Made by a program: the position numbers and the translations under genes
Assembly: GCA_934454585.1 (NCBI GenBank)
Contig: CAKSFP010000057.1
Location: 1 to 8,000 of the forward strand
Length of the DNA stretch: 8,000 nt
Source: an uncultured Clostridia bacterium
GTDB lineage: Bacteria; Bacillota; Clostridia; UMGS1810
Direction of reading: 5' to 3'
The notes under the pieces: generated by a model
What the model was told of the DNA's origin: nothing
Database searches by the model: none
What the model saw: the letters and a program-made list of their open reading frames with translations, nothing else
Shown here: in pieces, positions 1 through 7,436 of the stretch
Layout: the number at the start of each line of letters is the position of its first letter
Numbering within the stretch: position 1 is the stretch's first letter

Positions 1-985
1 CGTTTAGGTCGATTACAAAGCCTGCCTTGCCATCCAGATCATCCCAAGGCGTGGTTCCTCTACTAAGTATTACTGGGCGAGAGTTAGCGAGGGATTCAGC
101 AATAACATGTCCATAATTTTCATTTATAGTAGGAAATAGAAAACTGTGGTGCGCTTGAATAGTAAAAGATTTATTGGTAAAGTCTAAAATCCCACCATAT
201 GACACAGATATATTTGCAGGTGCGTTCTTAGCAATCGACAAGCACTCGTTCCAATATTCACTAGATTCAATTGGACCATACACATCAAGATGGATTTTAT
301 TCTTGCATTTACTCAAGCATTTAACACCAAACAGAATATTCTTCACTTCATGAATTCGAGAGAAAAAGAATAAATTTAACTCGCCTTTTTTCTTTTGAAT
401 TTGCAAAAGTTCCTGCTGCTGTGCAATCGAAATATTGGCCGCACGATAAATATGATTATCATCCGGTTGAAAATATTTTCTTATGCCATCTTCTTCGTCA
501 TCACTGGTACCGTGAAAAAAGCAATTGTCATACAACCCCAAAGCAGATATCAATCTCAAGTACGGAACTTTTTTATATGCCTTGATTGCGACTCTATCTG
601 CGCTCAATTCCCCACGAGGCGAAAATAACACCGGTATGCCCATTTTTCTTGCGATTTTAGCCGTCACTATTTTGTTATTAGGGGTCAATACTCCAGAAAA
701 CCATATTAAATCCGGTCTTAAATTTTCAAACAAATTCCTCATATTCCTTTTTGAATAATCAAGAAACCCTTTAGCGACATACATCACATTGGCAAGACCA
801 ACTTTGATCCAAGAGTTTAATTCAACATCAAATGGTGTCATGTCATTAAAATCATGATTATAACAAACAATATAAAAATCAAACTCATCACTACATGTAT
901 TAACAATGTTTTCAATGCTTGTTATTGGTCCACCACAATTTTTAGATGGATAATAGAAACCGTTAAAAATCAGAATTTTTTGCAT
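1..985 (-). CDS. GT4-family glycosyltransferase, 3' end beyond window
   Basis: Open from ATG at 985 to the window edge with no stop; 328 codons are visible. The start follows GGAGG (994-998) at 8 nt spacing. The N-terminus MQKILIFNGFYYPSKNCGGP is the usual GT-B opening with a glycine-rich acceptor-side loop. FSPRGELS (residues about 121-128) and SRIHEVKN (about 209-216, with the Arg/Lys pair that contacts the donor phosphates) fit GT4 enzymes. The end of the visible part, PTINENYGHVIAES, holds a complete EX7E motif (E289 and E297), the nucleotide-sugar binding signature. It probably transfers a sugar from a nucleotide donor to a lipid-linked glycan at the cytoplasmic membrane face. It is the last visible gene of the minus-strand operon, after a 138 bp gap. 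Donor and acceptor cannot be told from sequence. Only the last few dozen residues should be missing. Confidence 0.9.
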   Translation of the reverse strand, partial: MQKILIFNGFYYPSKNCGGPITSIENIVNTCSDEFDFYIVCYNHDFNDMTPFDVELNSWIKVGLANVMYVAKGFLDYSKRNMRNLFENLRPDLIWFSGVLTPNNKIVTAKIARKMGIPVLFSPRGELSADRVAIKAYKKVPYLRLISALGLYDNCFFHGTSDDEEDGIRKYFQPDDNHIYRAANISIAQQQELLQIQKKKGELNLFFFSRIHEVKNILFGVKCLSKCKNKIHLDVYGPIESSEYWNECLSIAKNAPANISVSYGGILDFTNKSFTIQAHHSFLFPTINENYGHVIAESLANSRPVILSRGTTPWDDLDGKAGFVIDLN

Positions 986-1123
986 TCACTTTTCCTCCAA
1001 ATCGTTATCTCACTCATGTTTCGTTTCAAAAGTCGGCACATCGACTAATGATTAATGAGAGAGACTTGTTAATTGCTCAATAACACATATTAAAATATCA
1101 AAAACTCGTCTCACCTTTATATT
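986..1123 (-). other. Intergenic gap between two glycosyltransferase genes
   Basis: AT-rich, non-coding 138 bp, much longer than the other junctions in this operon. On the minus strand it holds a short hairpin (AGTCG, 6 nt loop, CGACT at 1031-1046) followed by only four Ts, too weak to be called a terminator. I see no convincing promoter. The distal end (986-998) carries the GGAGG ribosome binding site of the downstream gene. Confidence 0.5.
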
Positions 1124-2278
1124 TTACACACCAATCGTCGAAAATAGTTCGCCAAATTGTTTACTAATGGAAACGGCGTCAAAAAGTTCTTCATATGCTC
1201 GTCTGGAATGTTTTTTTAATTCTAAAAGAGTTTTAGAATCCATTCCGTTAAGAAAATCCGCAAATGCATTCAAATTCTCTCTATCAATATTAATTCCACA
1301 ATCATATTTGTCAACAATTGTTGCCGTGTCCGCCGGAATATTATTGACAAGAATGAGGCCCTCATGAAAGTATTCTAACGATTTCATAGTAGCACCAATT
1401 GCCACGCTATCTTTCATAATGTTAAGTCCAAAATGACATGTCGACAAAATTTTATGCTTTTCCGTGTCATCATAAATAATCCCATGATCCTCAAAATCAA
1501 CACCATATTTATTGCATAACCGAAAAAGTCTGTCTGCGCTTTCTCCGCCACCAATCACAACTAACTGCACAGAATGTTTTTCTCCCGCTCGCTTTATAAT
1601 ATCCACAATCAAATCAATATCAATTATATTATTAATTGATCCAACATAGGCAAAGCGATAAGGCTTGTTCGAGATATTTGATGGGCAAAAATCACCATCG
1701 TAGTAATCTTCTTTGCTTAAATATATAACCCTACTGCAAGTGTCGCGATTTGTTTTTGAGACCACATCACTAAACATTTGACATTCATATATAATAGCAT
1801 CAGCATAGCCAATATATTTATCTCTAATTAGCGACCAAACACTAAGAACTGGCGCTACAAACTTCTTTATCACATTCTGTAACGGCAATGTCTCCGGCCA
1901 TAAATCACCAAGTTCATATATGAGTTTAACCCCCGGAAATTTCCTTTTGTACCGACTTGTGTACATAAAGAGAAAATTAGGCGGTGCGCTACAATACACT
2001 AAATCTGGATTTAACTCCTCTAGTTTTTTTAATACTTTTGAAGCAAATACACGGTGTGAATTAATCCGAGACCATGATAAGTTCTTGCGATATGGAGGGA
2101 CATGAATAAGTTCTAAGTTTTTCCTGCGTGCTGAATAAACCGTCTTATTCCTGTGATCAAAATCGGACGACATGATTTTTACGCTGTATCCTCTTTCAGA
2201 TATGTACCGTTCGACATATTTTATTCGCACTTGATAACTATAATTATCAAATGGGGTTATTATTACCGCATTCTTCAT
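1124..2278 (-). CDS. GT4-like (WbuB-type) glycosyltransferase
   Basis: 384 residues, the usual length for a GT-B glycosyltransferase. The N-terminal half has the Rossmann start MKNAVIITPFDNYSYQVRIK and the acceptor-domain motif YELGDLWPE (about 121-129), which is typical of WbuB-like enzymes that act on N-acetylated amino sugars in O-antigen and capsule synthesis. The C-terminal half opens with RFAYVGSINN (about 208-217) and contains KSLEYFHEG (about 299-307). There E302 is the conserved nucleotide-binding Glu; the upstream Glu of the EX7E pair is not present (Ile at that position), as in some members. The start lies 4 nt after the ATP-grasp stop, with GGGGTGA overlapping the end of that gene as ribosome binding site, so the two are probably translationally coupled. 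Likely role: adding a sugar to the undecaprenyl-linked precursor in the cytoplasm. Substrate unknown. Confidence 0.88.
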   Translation of the reverse strand: MKNAVIITPFDNYSYQVRIKYVERYISERGYSVKIMSSDFDHRNKTVYSARRKNLELIHVPPYRKNLSWSRINSHRVFASKVLKKLEELNPDLVYCSAPPNFLFMYTSRYKRKFPGVKLIYELGDLWPETLPLQNVIKKFVAPVLSVWSLIRDKYIGYADAIIYECQMFSDVVSKTNRDTCSRVIYLSKEDYYDGDFCPSNISNKPYRFAYVGSINNIIDIDLIVDIIKRAGEKHSVQLVVIGGGESADRLFRLCNKYGVDFEDHGIIYDDTEKHKILSTCHFGLNIMKDSVAIGATMKSLEYFHEGLILVNNIPADTATIVDKYDCGINIDRENLNAFADFLNGMDSKTLLELKKHSRRAYEELFDAVSISKQFGELFSTIGV

Positions 2279-2282
2279 TTTA

Positions 2283-3479
2283 TCACCCCAAAACAGAAAT
2301 ACATTTCATCGCTGTTTCTGCAATTGCAACAGCCTTACTTTCACTTTCAGCCTGTGTAATAACAAATCCTATCCTATCCGTACTGCTATGTATATCTGTT
2401 ACAGTCTCTCCTATCCCATGTACAATAGAAACTTGCTTTACTCCTGGTATCCTTTTTGCATCATCCAAACCTGAAATGCTTTTTATAATTCCGGGCGTTT
2501 GCTGAAAATATCTAACCGCAGATCCCATTGTGTACTTTGGTTCGATGTTCGGTTTTTCACCAAGTGCAATTTTTATACACGCTTCTACCATATCTACACC
2601 GGTAGACAACGGGACAAGATGTGTGGTTATATTATCTCCGCCCAACCGTGCGCCCAACTCCACAACCTTTGGTCCATCTGGAGTAATTTTTATTTCTGTA
2701 TGTGATGGACCGCTTGTAATTCCAATCGCTTTATTTGCGTCAATTGCAACTTCTGATATTTTTTCCTTAATATCATTAGGCAACGCTGTAGGTTGGCTGT
2801 GTCCCATTTCAACAAAAAACGGCGCTCCTGTTGTTAACTTGTCTGTTATTTGTATTACATGACATTTTCCGTTAACTGTTAATGTTTCGACACTAACTTC
2901 GGGACCGGTCATAAACTCCTCGACAACAACATCGCCGGATCTTGAATACTGTTTACTGTATTGGTACACTTTTTTAAGAGAATTTTCCGAGTAGTCGCTT
3001 ATCAAGTCGACACCCCGGCTACCGGAATTGTCAGCCGGTTTGACTATAACTTCAAGACCCAATCCATGTATGGTTTTTACCGCGCTTAAAAATTCATCCT
3101 CACCTGTCACCTTTATAAATTTCGGAATAGGAACATCGAATTTATCAAGCGCACTTCTCATTGCAGCCTTATTGGTTGCCTTAAATGCTGTTTCTTCATC
3201 TATCCCAATCAATCCAAGCTCGGACGACACTTTTGCAATCGTTCTCATTGGCATGTCGCTCGCCAAAGTCATTATTCCGTCAATCTTATGTTCTTTTGCT
3301 GCATCAAGAACAAGTGGTATATCTATAGTGCTGATTACCTCTTTTTTTATACCGTCTATCGAAAAGCCATCAGCATAAGGATTCATATCAACAGCAACGA
3401 CATTCAATCCCATTTCTTTTGCCTTTTTTATTGCCGGAACCTGCAATATGCCGGCACCAAGTATCATAATCGTTTTCAT
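2283..3479 (-). CDS. ATP-grasp ligase (PurK/CarB-like N-domain, LAL_C2-like C-domain)
   Basis: 398 residues. The pre-ATP-grasp domain starts MKTIMILGAGILQVPAIKKA and continues with the pattern VVAVDMNPYADG (about 28-38), as in PurK, CarB and L-amino-acid ligases. The ATP-grasp core shows VIVKPADNSGSRGV (K147 and the glycine-rich loop), VVEEFMTGPEVSVE (hinge), and EIKITPDGPKVVELGARLGGD, where E262 and E274 are the likely Mg-ATP ligands. Residues from about 320 resemble the C-terminal domain of amino-acid ligases. The family activates a carboxylate as acyl phosphate and joins it to an amine or thiol. Its start overlaps the PglC-like stop by 4 bp (ATGA), and an aminotransferase begins the operon, so I infer it forms an amide on an amino sugar or its precursor. 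A carboxylase-type role cannot be excluded. Fold call is firm; substrate is a guess. Confidence 0.85.
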   Translation of the reverse strand: MKTIMILGAGILQVPAIKKAKEMGLNVVAVDMNPYADGFSIDGIKKEVISTIDIPLVLDAAKEHKIDGIMTLASDMPMRTIAKVSSELGLIGIDEETAFKATNKAAMRSALDKFDVPIPKFIKVTGEDEFLSAVKTIHGLGLEVIVKPADNSGSRGVDLISDYSENSLKKVYQYSKQYSRSGDVVVEEFMTGPEVSVETLTVNGKCHVIQITDKLTTGAPFFVEMGHSQPTALPNDIKEKISEVAIDANKAIGITSGPSHTEIKITPDGPKVVELGARLGGDNITTHLVPLSTGVDMVEACIKIALGEKPNIEPKYTMGSAVRYFQQTPGIIKSISGLDDAKRIPGVKQVSIVHGIGETVTDIHSSTDRIGFVITQAESESKAVAIAETAMKCISVLG

Positions 3480-4180
3480 AATGTTTCCTTTATCTTATCG
3501 TTTTTAAGACTATCCTCTTGATTATCACTCAAAACATAAGTTTTATTTATGTCAGTGCTATCTCTATTGATGTTTTTATGTCCTAAGACAGTTGCAATTG
3601 TCATAAAAATAATCTTGATATCAAATACTATGGACAAGTGCTTCACATAATAAACATCATTTTTCAGTTTCTCCTTTGTAAGCACTGCATTGCGATTCAA
3701 GGCTTGGTTGTAACCTGTTATTCCCGGTCTGACAGTCAATATAATTCGCTCTTCATCAGTATACTTATCCAAATACATCGTAGTATCCGGGCGGGGGCCT
3801 ATGAAACTCATATCGCCCTTCAACACATTAATAATCTGAGGAAGTTCATCTATACTCGTTTTTCTTGCAAATCTGCCAAATGCAGTAACTCTCGGATCAT
3901 CATCACCATTATATGTAGAACCATCTGCCATTCTCAAATCGGGTGCATTAACTTTCATAGAACGCAACTTGAACATTTTGAAAGGTATCCCAAATCTGCC
4001 GATACGCTCCGCTTTATAAAAAACCGTTCCTCGGTCTTCAAACTTAATTGCAATCGTTGAAATCAAGATAATCAAACCTATCGGAATCATTAATATGAGC
4101 GAGCAAATAATATCGAATGTCCTTTTCACAAATCTATATACCAAATTACCTGATGGAATCATATTATTATTATTTGACAT
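3476..4180 (-). CDS. PglC-like undecaprenyl-phosphate sugar phosphotransferase
   Basis: 234 residues, the size of the small monotopic phosphoglycosyl transferases (PglC, WbaP C-terminal domain). Visible in order: a hydrophobic re-entrant helix at about 22-45, the motif FYKAERIGRFG (54-64), KLRSM (71-75), the catalytic Asp-Glu pair in SIDELPQ (D111, E112), GPRP (128-131), and RPGITGYNQ (151-159). This set is diagnostic for the bacterial sugar transferase family (PF02397). It transfers a hexose-1-phosphate from a UDP-sugar to undecaprenyl phosphate, the committed step of glycan assembly at the inner leaflet. The start ATG overlaps the end of the SDR gene by 11 bp and is preceded by AGGAG at 10 nt; an internal ATG at codon 7 is too far from that site. 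About 30 hydrophilic residues at the C-terminus extend beyond the conserved domain. Confidence 0.93.
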   Translation of the reverse strand: MSNNNNMIPSGNLVYRFVKRTFDIICSLILMIPIGLIILISTIAIKFEDRGTVFYKAERIGRFGIPFKMFKLRSMKVNAPDLRMADGSTYNGDDDPRVTAFGRFARKTSIDELPQIINVLKGDMSFIGPRPDTTMYLDKYTDEERIILTVRPGITGYNQALNRNAVLTKEKLKNDVYYVKHLSIVFDIKIIFMTIATVLGHKNINRDSTDINKTYVLSDNQEDSLKNDKIKETL

Positions 4181-5180
4181 AGTTAAAAAGCTCCTGATAC
4201 TTATTGTTATCCAAATCTTTTTTGTAGTCTGCCATCATCACTCGAAAATCGGCAAATTTCGGAGTAAAACCAAAATCCTTTTTTGCTTTCTCCATAGAAA
4301 ACAAATATGAAACTGTGTTATTTGCAACATTCGGTTCATATACTATCCGTGATTTTTTATCCGGACTTATTGCCCACAATTCAGCAATAACCTCAGCCTG
4401 TTCCTGCAATGTTACTGCGCGACCCGATGTCATATTATACAAACCACTGGTCTTATCGCTTTTCATTGCAAGATAAAATGCATGTGCTACATCTTTAACA
4501 TAGACAACATCACGACTTAGGTTCCTATCTCCAAAAATACAAATATCCCTACCAGTAGCCGCATTGTCAATAAAAATTTTTAATCCGGATTTTTTTAATT
4601 TTCCATTTATGTACAACGAATCATGCGGCCCAACCCCATAAACCGGTGGGAACCTGAACCATGCATTTTTCATGCCATGTTGTTGATTATAATACTCCAA
4701 CACATCATTTGCGGCGTTTTTTGAAAAAACATATACAGCATGATCTCCCTTAAAAATAAAATCCCGTGGTTCTTCTTCTGTAATAATTCTTTTTCCCCAA
4801 GCCCCTCTAACATCGGCATAGGAACAATTAGAGATTACCCGTTCGATTTTATTTTTTCTGCAATACTCCAAAACATTAATTGTTCCAATTGTATTCACTT
4901 CAAAGTATTCTGCAGCATTCTCATCTTCATCCAAGTTTACATCCGCATTTGCCGGAAGCAATCCACCAAGTAATATTACACCATCAACACCACTCGTTGG
5001 CAATTGTTCAAAATCATTTTCATTAGTCAAATCCAAATTGATATACTCAACGCCAAGAGAATCATAATGCTCTTTGAACTTGTTGTTGCGCCCTGTAACA
5101 AGTACATTTTCTCCTTGTTTTAGAAATTCATCAACTGTATATACCCCAATAAAACTCGACGCGCCAATAATAATATACAT
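4170..5180 (-). CDS. Extended-SDR NAD(P)-dependent sugar epimerase/dehydratase family protein
   Basis: 336 residues, normal for extended short-chain dehydrogenases acting on nucleotide sugars. The N-terminal Rossmann motif is GASSFIG (6-12), a variant of the usual TGxxGxxG. LGGLLP at about 71-76 and NTIGTINVLEYCR at about 96-108 follow the family pattern. The catalytic dyad is Y150 and K154 in YVFSK, with Ser in VISNCSY (117/120) as the third residue. RFPPVYGVG at about 176-184 and the C-terminal MTSGRAVTLQE match the substrate-binding half. It would reduce, epimerise or dehydrate an NDP-sugar using bound NAD(P). GGAGGG at 5186-5191 gives the start. It stands second in the operon after the aminotransferase, so it probably serves the same sugar, though the exact reaction cannot be read from sequence. 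Confidence 0.88.
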   Translation of the reverse strand: MYIIIGASSFIGVYTVDEFLKQGENVLVTGRNNKFKEHYDSLGVEYINLDLTNENDFEQLPTSGVDGVILLGGLLPANADVNLDEDENAAEYFEVNTIGTINVLEYCRKNKIERVISNCSYADVRGAWGKRIITEEEPRDFIFKGDHAVYVFSKNAANDVLEYYNQQHGMKNAWFRFPPVYGVGPHDSLYINGKLKKSGLKIFIDNAATGRDICIFGDRNLSRDVVYVKDVAHAFYLAMKSDKTSGLYNMTSGRAVTLQEQAEVIAELWAISPDKKSRIVYEPNVANNTVSYLFSMEKAKKDFGFTPKFADFRVMMADYKKDLDNNKYQELFNYVK

Positions 5181-5308
5181 AAATGCCCTCCGTAATCAGC
5201 AACCTACCACATAAATAACACTTATAAACACTTCATTGCCACATGGAACATTTATTATTTCGAAATTATCATCCAATCGCGTCCAAAAGTGTTATAAATT
5301 TTCAGCTG
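5181..5308 (-). other. Intergenic gap with 9 bp inverted repeat
   Basis: 128 bp AT-rich spacer between the aminotransferase stop and the SDR gene. It holds a perfect 9 bp inverted repeat (ATAACACTT at 5215-5223, AAGTGTTAT at 5287-5295) separated by 63 bp, and an extra AACACTT copy directly next to the first arm. No T-tract follows, so it is not an obvious terminator. It may be an RNA stem or processing site, or chance. Confidence 0.4.
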
Positions 5309-6511
5309 TCAAACATACTCCTTAACAATCTCCGCAAAATTACCTATTATATATCCGACTTCTTCATCAGTCAACTTTGTATGCAACGGCAGTGTAATTT
5401 CGTTTACAAAACGATCATACGCATTAGGGAAATCTTTTATATCAAACCCCATGTTTTTATACGCCGTCATCATGGGCAAAGGTTTATAGTGTACATTGCA
5501 CGCTATACCTCTCTCTGCCATTTTCACAATTATCTCTTGCCGCTGTTCAATGTTCACACCCGGCACCCGCGTTATGTACAGATGTCCGGAAGAACTGTGA
5601 CTGTCGCAAAAATGATTCAGAGTTTCAACACCGAGCGGTCTGAAAGCCGCATCATATTTTTGAATAATCTCTTTACGCCTTGCCAGCATACCGGGATATC
5701 GCTTTAACTGCGCAAGTCCTATCGCCGCCATTATATCGGTCATGTTACATTTATACCACGGCCCGACAATGTCATATTCCCATGCACCAAGTTGTGTTTT
5801 TGCCAATGCATCCTTAGACTGCCCATGAAGCGAATAGAGTTGCGCTTTGTGATAAAGTTCTTCATCATCTATCCCATCCATCGTTCGCCAAGTCAGCGCA
5901 CCGCCCTCGGCAGTTGTTAAATTCTTGACAGCATGCCAACTGAAACTCGAAAAATCAGCAACAGAACCAATAGGTTTTCCGTGCCATACTGCGCCGAACG
6001 CGTGAGCGGTATCTGCGCAAACGGCTATACGCCCCATGGTCCTTTGAATGTCATTGGTCGGTTTGAAAATTTCTTTCTTCCTACTTACAATATCAAAAAT
6101 TCTGTCATAATCGCACGGCACTCCGCCAAGATCGACAGGTATGACAACTTTTGTCTTATCGGTTATTGCCATTTCAAGCGCATCATAGTCGAACTCAAGT
6201 GAATCTTTTTGAATATCGACAAATTTCAGCGTCGCACCAACATGGCAAACAACAGATGCACTTGCCGTATATGTATATGCCGGCACTATGCACTCGTCAC
6301 CCGGTCCAATACCAAGCAGGCGCAACGCCATTTCTGCACATGCGGTCTGTGAATTGAGACACACGGCTTTGTTCACATGACAGTAATCTGCAATTTCTTT
6401 TTCAAATTTTTTTGTCCTCGGTCCGGTGGTTATCCAGCCTGAACGAATTGCCGAGGTTACTTCTTCAATTTCAATCTCCGACATATCCGGAGGCGAAAAA
6501 GCTATATTCAT
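5309..6511 (-). CDS. DegT/DnrJ/EryC1 PLP-dependent sugar aminotransferase
   Basis: 400 residues, standard for the DegT/AHBA-synthase family. N-terminal FSPPDM and GWITTGPRTKKFE (about 25-37) match the substrate loop that opens these enzymes. CLNSQTACAEM (51-61) is the phosphate-binding turn; CADTAHAFG (165-173) supplies Asp167, which contacts the pyridine nitrogen; and SFSWHAVKNLTTAEGGA (189-205) carries the Schiff-base lysine K196. The C-terminal YKCNMTDIMAAIGLAQL is the conserved helix following the active site. It converts a 4-keto or 3-keto NDP-sugar into an amino sugar using glutamate or glutamine as amino donor. It is the first gene of the minus operon, with AAGGGGA (6517-6523) as ribosome binding site at 5 nt and a promoter at 6579-6607. 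The matching dehydratase is not in view and may lie beyond position 1 or elsewhere. Confidence 0.95.
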   Translation of the reverse strand: MNIAFSPPDMSEIEIEEVTSAIRSGWITTGPRTKKFEKEIADYCHVNKAVCLNSQTACAEMALRLLGIGPGDECIVPAYTYTASASVVCHVGATLKFVDIQKDSLEFDYDALEMAITDKTKVVIPVDLGGVPCDYDRIFDIVSRKKEIFKPTNDIQRTMGRIAVCADTAHAFGAVWHGKPIGSVADFSSFSWHAVKNLTTAEGGALTWRTMDGIDDEELYHKAQLYSLHGQSKDALAKTQLGAWEYDIVGPWYKCNMTDIMAAIGLAQLKRYPGMLARRKEIIQKYDAAFRPLGVETLNHFCDSHSSSGHLYITRVPGVNIEQRQEIIVKMAERGIACNVHYKPLPMMTAYKNMGFDIKDFPNAYDRFVNEITLPLHTKLTDEEVGYIIGNFAEIVKEYV

Positions 6512-6578
6512 AGCAATCCCCTTTTTTACTAAAATATCATTACGATTTCATATCGTTTCAAATTTTATCAACACATTT

Positions 6579-6607
6579 ATGTTATCAGAAAATATCCTAT
6601 TTGTCAA
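6579..6607 (-). promoter_or_regulatory. Promoter of the glycan operon
   Basis: On the minus strand, TTGACA (6602-6607) is followed after exactly 17 bp by TAACAT (6579-6584) with an upstream TG, the extended -10 form. The start of transcription would be near 6572, giving a leader of about 60 nt before the aminotransferase. A small palindrome in that leader (ACGAT, 5 nt, ATCGT at 6542-6556) could be an operator or stem. No other promoter of similar quality is seen in the operon. Confidence 0.7.
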
Positions 6608-6735
6608 CACAAAATGCATTATTTGGAATGGTTTTGTGCGAATACCCAAAGAATTTATTTATATTTCGGAAAATATGTTGATGTTAATTAAAGGCAGAAC
6701 AAGAAGCTATGTTATTTATGCGTAATTCGCAGCGA

Positions 6736-6764
6736 TTGACAAAATCGCCGCAATGCATTATAAT
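6736..6764 (+). promoter_or_regulatory. Consensus promoter of yqeG
   Basis: Perfect TTGACA (6736-6741), 17 bp spacer and perfect TATAAT (6759-6764). Transcription would begin near 6771, about 28 nt before the yqeG start codon. It is divergent from the glycan-operon promoter, with about 130 bp between the two -35 boxes. Confidence 0.88.
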
Positions 6765-6798
6765 CAACTCGTGAAACTACTGTTTGCGAGGTGCTGTC

Positions 6799-7317
6799 AT
6801 GCTGAAAATCTTCAAAAAATGTCTGCCGGATATGTTTGTCCGCTCCGTATTTGAGCTGGACGAAGAATTTTATCGCAGCCGCGGCATAAAGGGCGTCATT
6901 TTCGACATAGACAACACCCTGGTGCGCCACACAGAGGCTGTGCCCCCGGCGGAGATAACGGAGTATTTTTCCCGGCTCGACAAATGGGGTGTGCGCGCCG
7001 CTGTGGTGTCAAACAACAAAAAAGAACGGGTGCAAAAGTTTTGCGCGCCGCTCGGTGTGCCATATGCCGCACGCGCATACAAGCCGCGGCGCAAGCCGCT
7101 GCGCACCGTTGCCGCCAAACTCGGAGTGCCGCCGGACGAAATCTGCCTTGTGGGCGACCAGCTGTTCACAGATATATTCGGCGCAAACAGGATGGGATTT
7201 TTCTCTGTTGCAGTGACGGCACTGGGGGAGAACGAGACCGGGTTTGTGTCATTCAAAAGGTTCTTTGAAAATTTGCTGCTGAAATCTGCGCAAAAAGAAA
7301 AGCGAAAAAAGTGTTGA
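6799..7317 (+). CDS. yqeG: YqeG family HAD IIIA-type phosphatase
   Basis: 172 residues from ATG at 6799, chosen over an in-frame TTG at 6784 because GAGGTG (6788-6793) sits at proper distance from the ATG and the protein then starts MLKIFKKCLPDMFV as in YqeG. HAD motifs are all present: DIDNT (D36 and D38), VVSNN (S71, motif II), YKPRRKP (K95, motif III) and GDQLFTDIFG (D120 and D125, motif IV). Length matches Bacillus YqeG. The family is cytoplasmic, conserved in Firmicutes, and is a predicted phosphatase of poorly defined substrate. GC content and codon choice (many CCG, CGC, GCC) are clearly higher than in the glycan operon. The lysine-rich tail ends at TGA 7315-7317, which is embedded in the -35 box of the next promoter, and the final 8 codons are repeated exactly 416 bp downstream. 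Confidence 0.94.
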   Translation: MLKIFKKCLPDMFVRSVFELDEEFYRSRGIKGVIFDIDNTLVRHTEAVPPAEITEYFSRLDKWGVRAAVVSNNKKERVQKFCAPLGVPYAARAYKPRRKPLRTVAAKLGVPPDEICLVGDQLFTDIFGANRMGFFSVAVTALGENETGFVSFKRFFENLLLKSAQKEKRKKC

Positions 7318-7342
7318 CAAAATTGTGAATATGGGATATAAT
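7314..7342 (+). promoter_or_regulatory. Promoter of antisense RNA 1
   Basis: Perfect TTGACA (7314-7319), 17 bp spacer and perfect TATAAT (7337-7342). The -35 hexamer contains the yqeG stop codon (7315-7317). A perfect consensus suggests high constitutive output, as expected for an antitoxin RNA that must exceed its target. Confidence 0.9.
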
Positions 7343-7348
7343 GAACAT

Positions 7349-7436
7349 AGAAAAAGGCAGGACCTCGAACGGTTATGTCAAATTAGGGTTATAAAAGAAT
7401 AACGCCATTGCTTGACCGTGCTGGCGTTATTTTTTT
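7349..7436 (+). ncRNA. Antisense RNA 1 (putative type I antitoxin)
   Basis: Predicted transcript of about 88 nt from near 7349 to the T-tract at 7430-7436. It has no ORF beyond three codons. Its 3' third is complementary to the end of the opposing 22-codon gene (overlap with the ORF at 7427-7436) and to that gene's own 3' terminator region. The 5' part holds GGACCTC, whose ACCTC could pair with GAGGT of the toxin Shine-Dalgarno, and CGGTTATGTCA (7370-7380), which also occurs in the toxin leader in the same sense. The type I antitoxin role is inferred from layout and from the second copy. The transcript itself is predicted, not shown. Confidence 0.7.
7398..7436. terminator. Bidirectional terminator 1
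   Basis: 10 bp perfect stem AATAACGCCA (7398-7407) and TGGCGTTATT (7422-7431) with a 14 nt loop, followed on the plus strand by seven Ts. On the minus strand the same stem is followed by the weaker TTCTTTT. It ends antisense RNA 1 and probably the toxin mRNA. The toxin stop codon (7427-7429) lies inside the stem. Confidence 0.85.

Noticed and set aside
1031..1046. Terminator between the two glycosyltransferase genes
   Set aside because: The stem is only 5 bp and is followed by four Ts, which is below what I would accept as a terminator.
3638..4060. 140-codon plus-strand ORF opposite the PglC-like gene
   Set aside because: Antisense shadow; the minus frame carries the conserved catalytic DE and GPRP motifs.
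5243..5707. 154-codon plus-strand ORF opposite the aminotransferase 3' end
   Set aside because: The minus frame encodes a complete PLP aminotransferase there; the plus ORF has no start signal or recognisable motif.
6870..7256. 128-codon minus-strand ORF opposite yqeG
   Set aside because: Antisense shadow of a GC-rich gene; yqeG has all HAD motifs, its own promoter and ribosome binding site.
7349..7436. Plus-strand short RNA as a riboswitch or attenuator leader
   Set aside because: No plus-strand gene follows the terminator; the next feature on that strand is only the repeat copy, so there is nothing for a leader to control.
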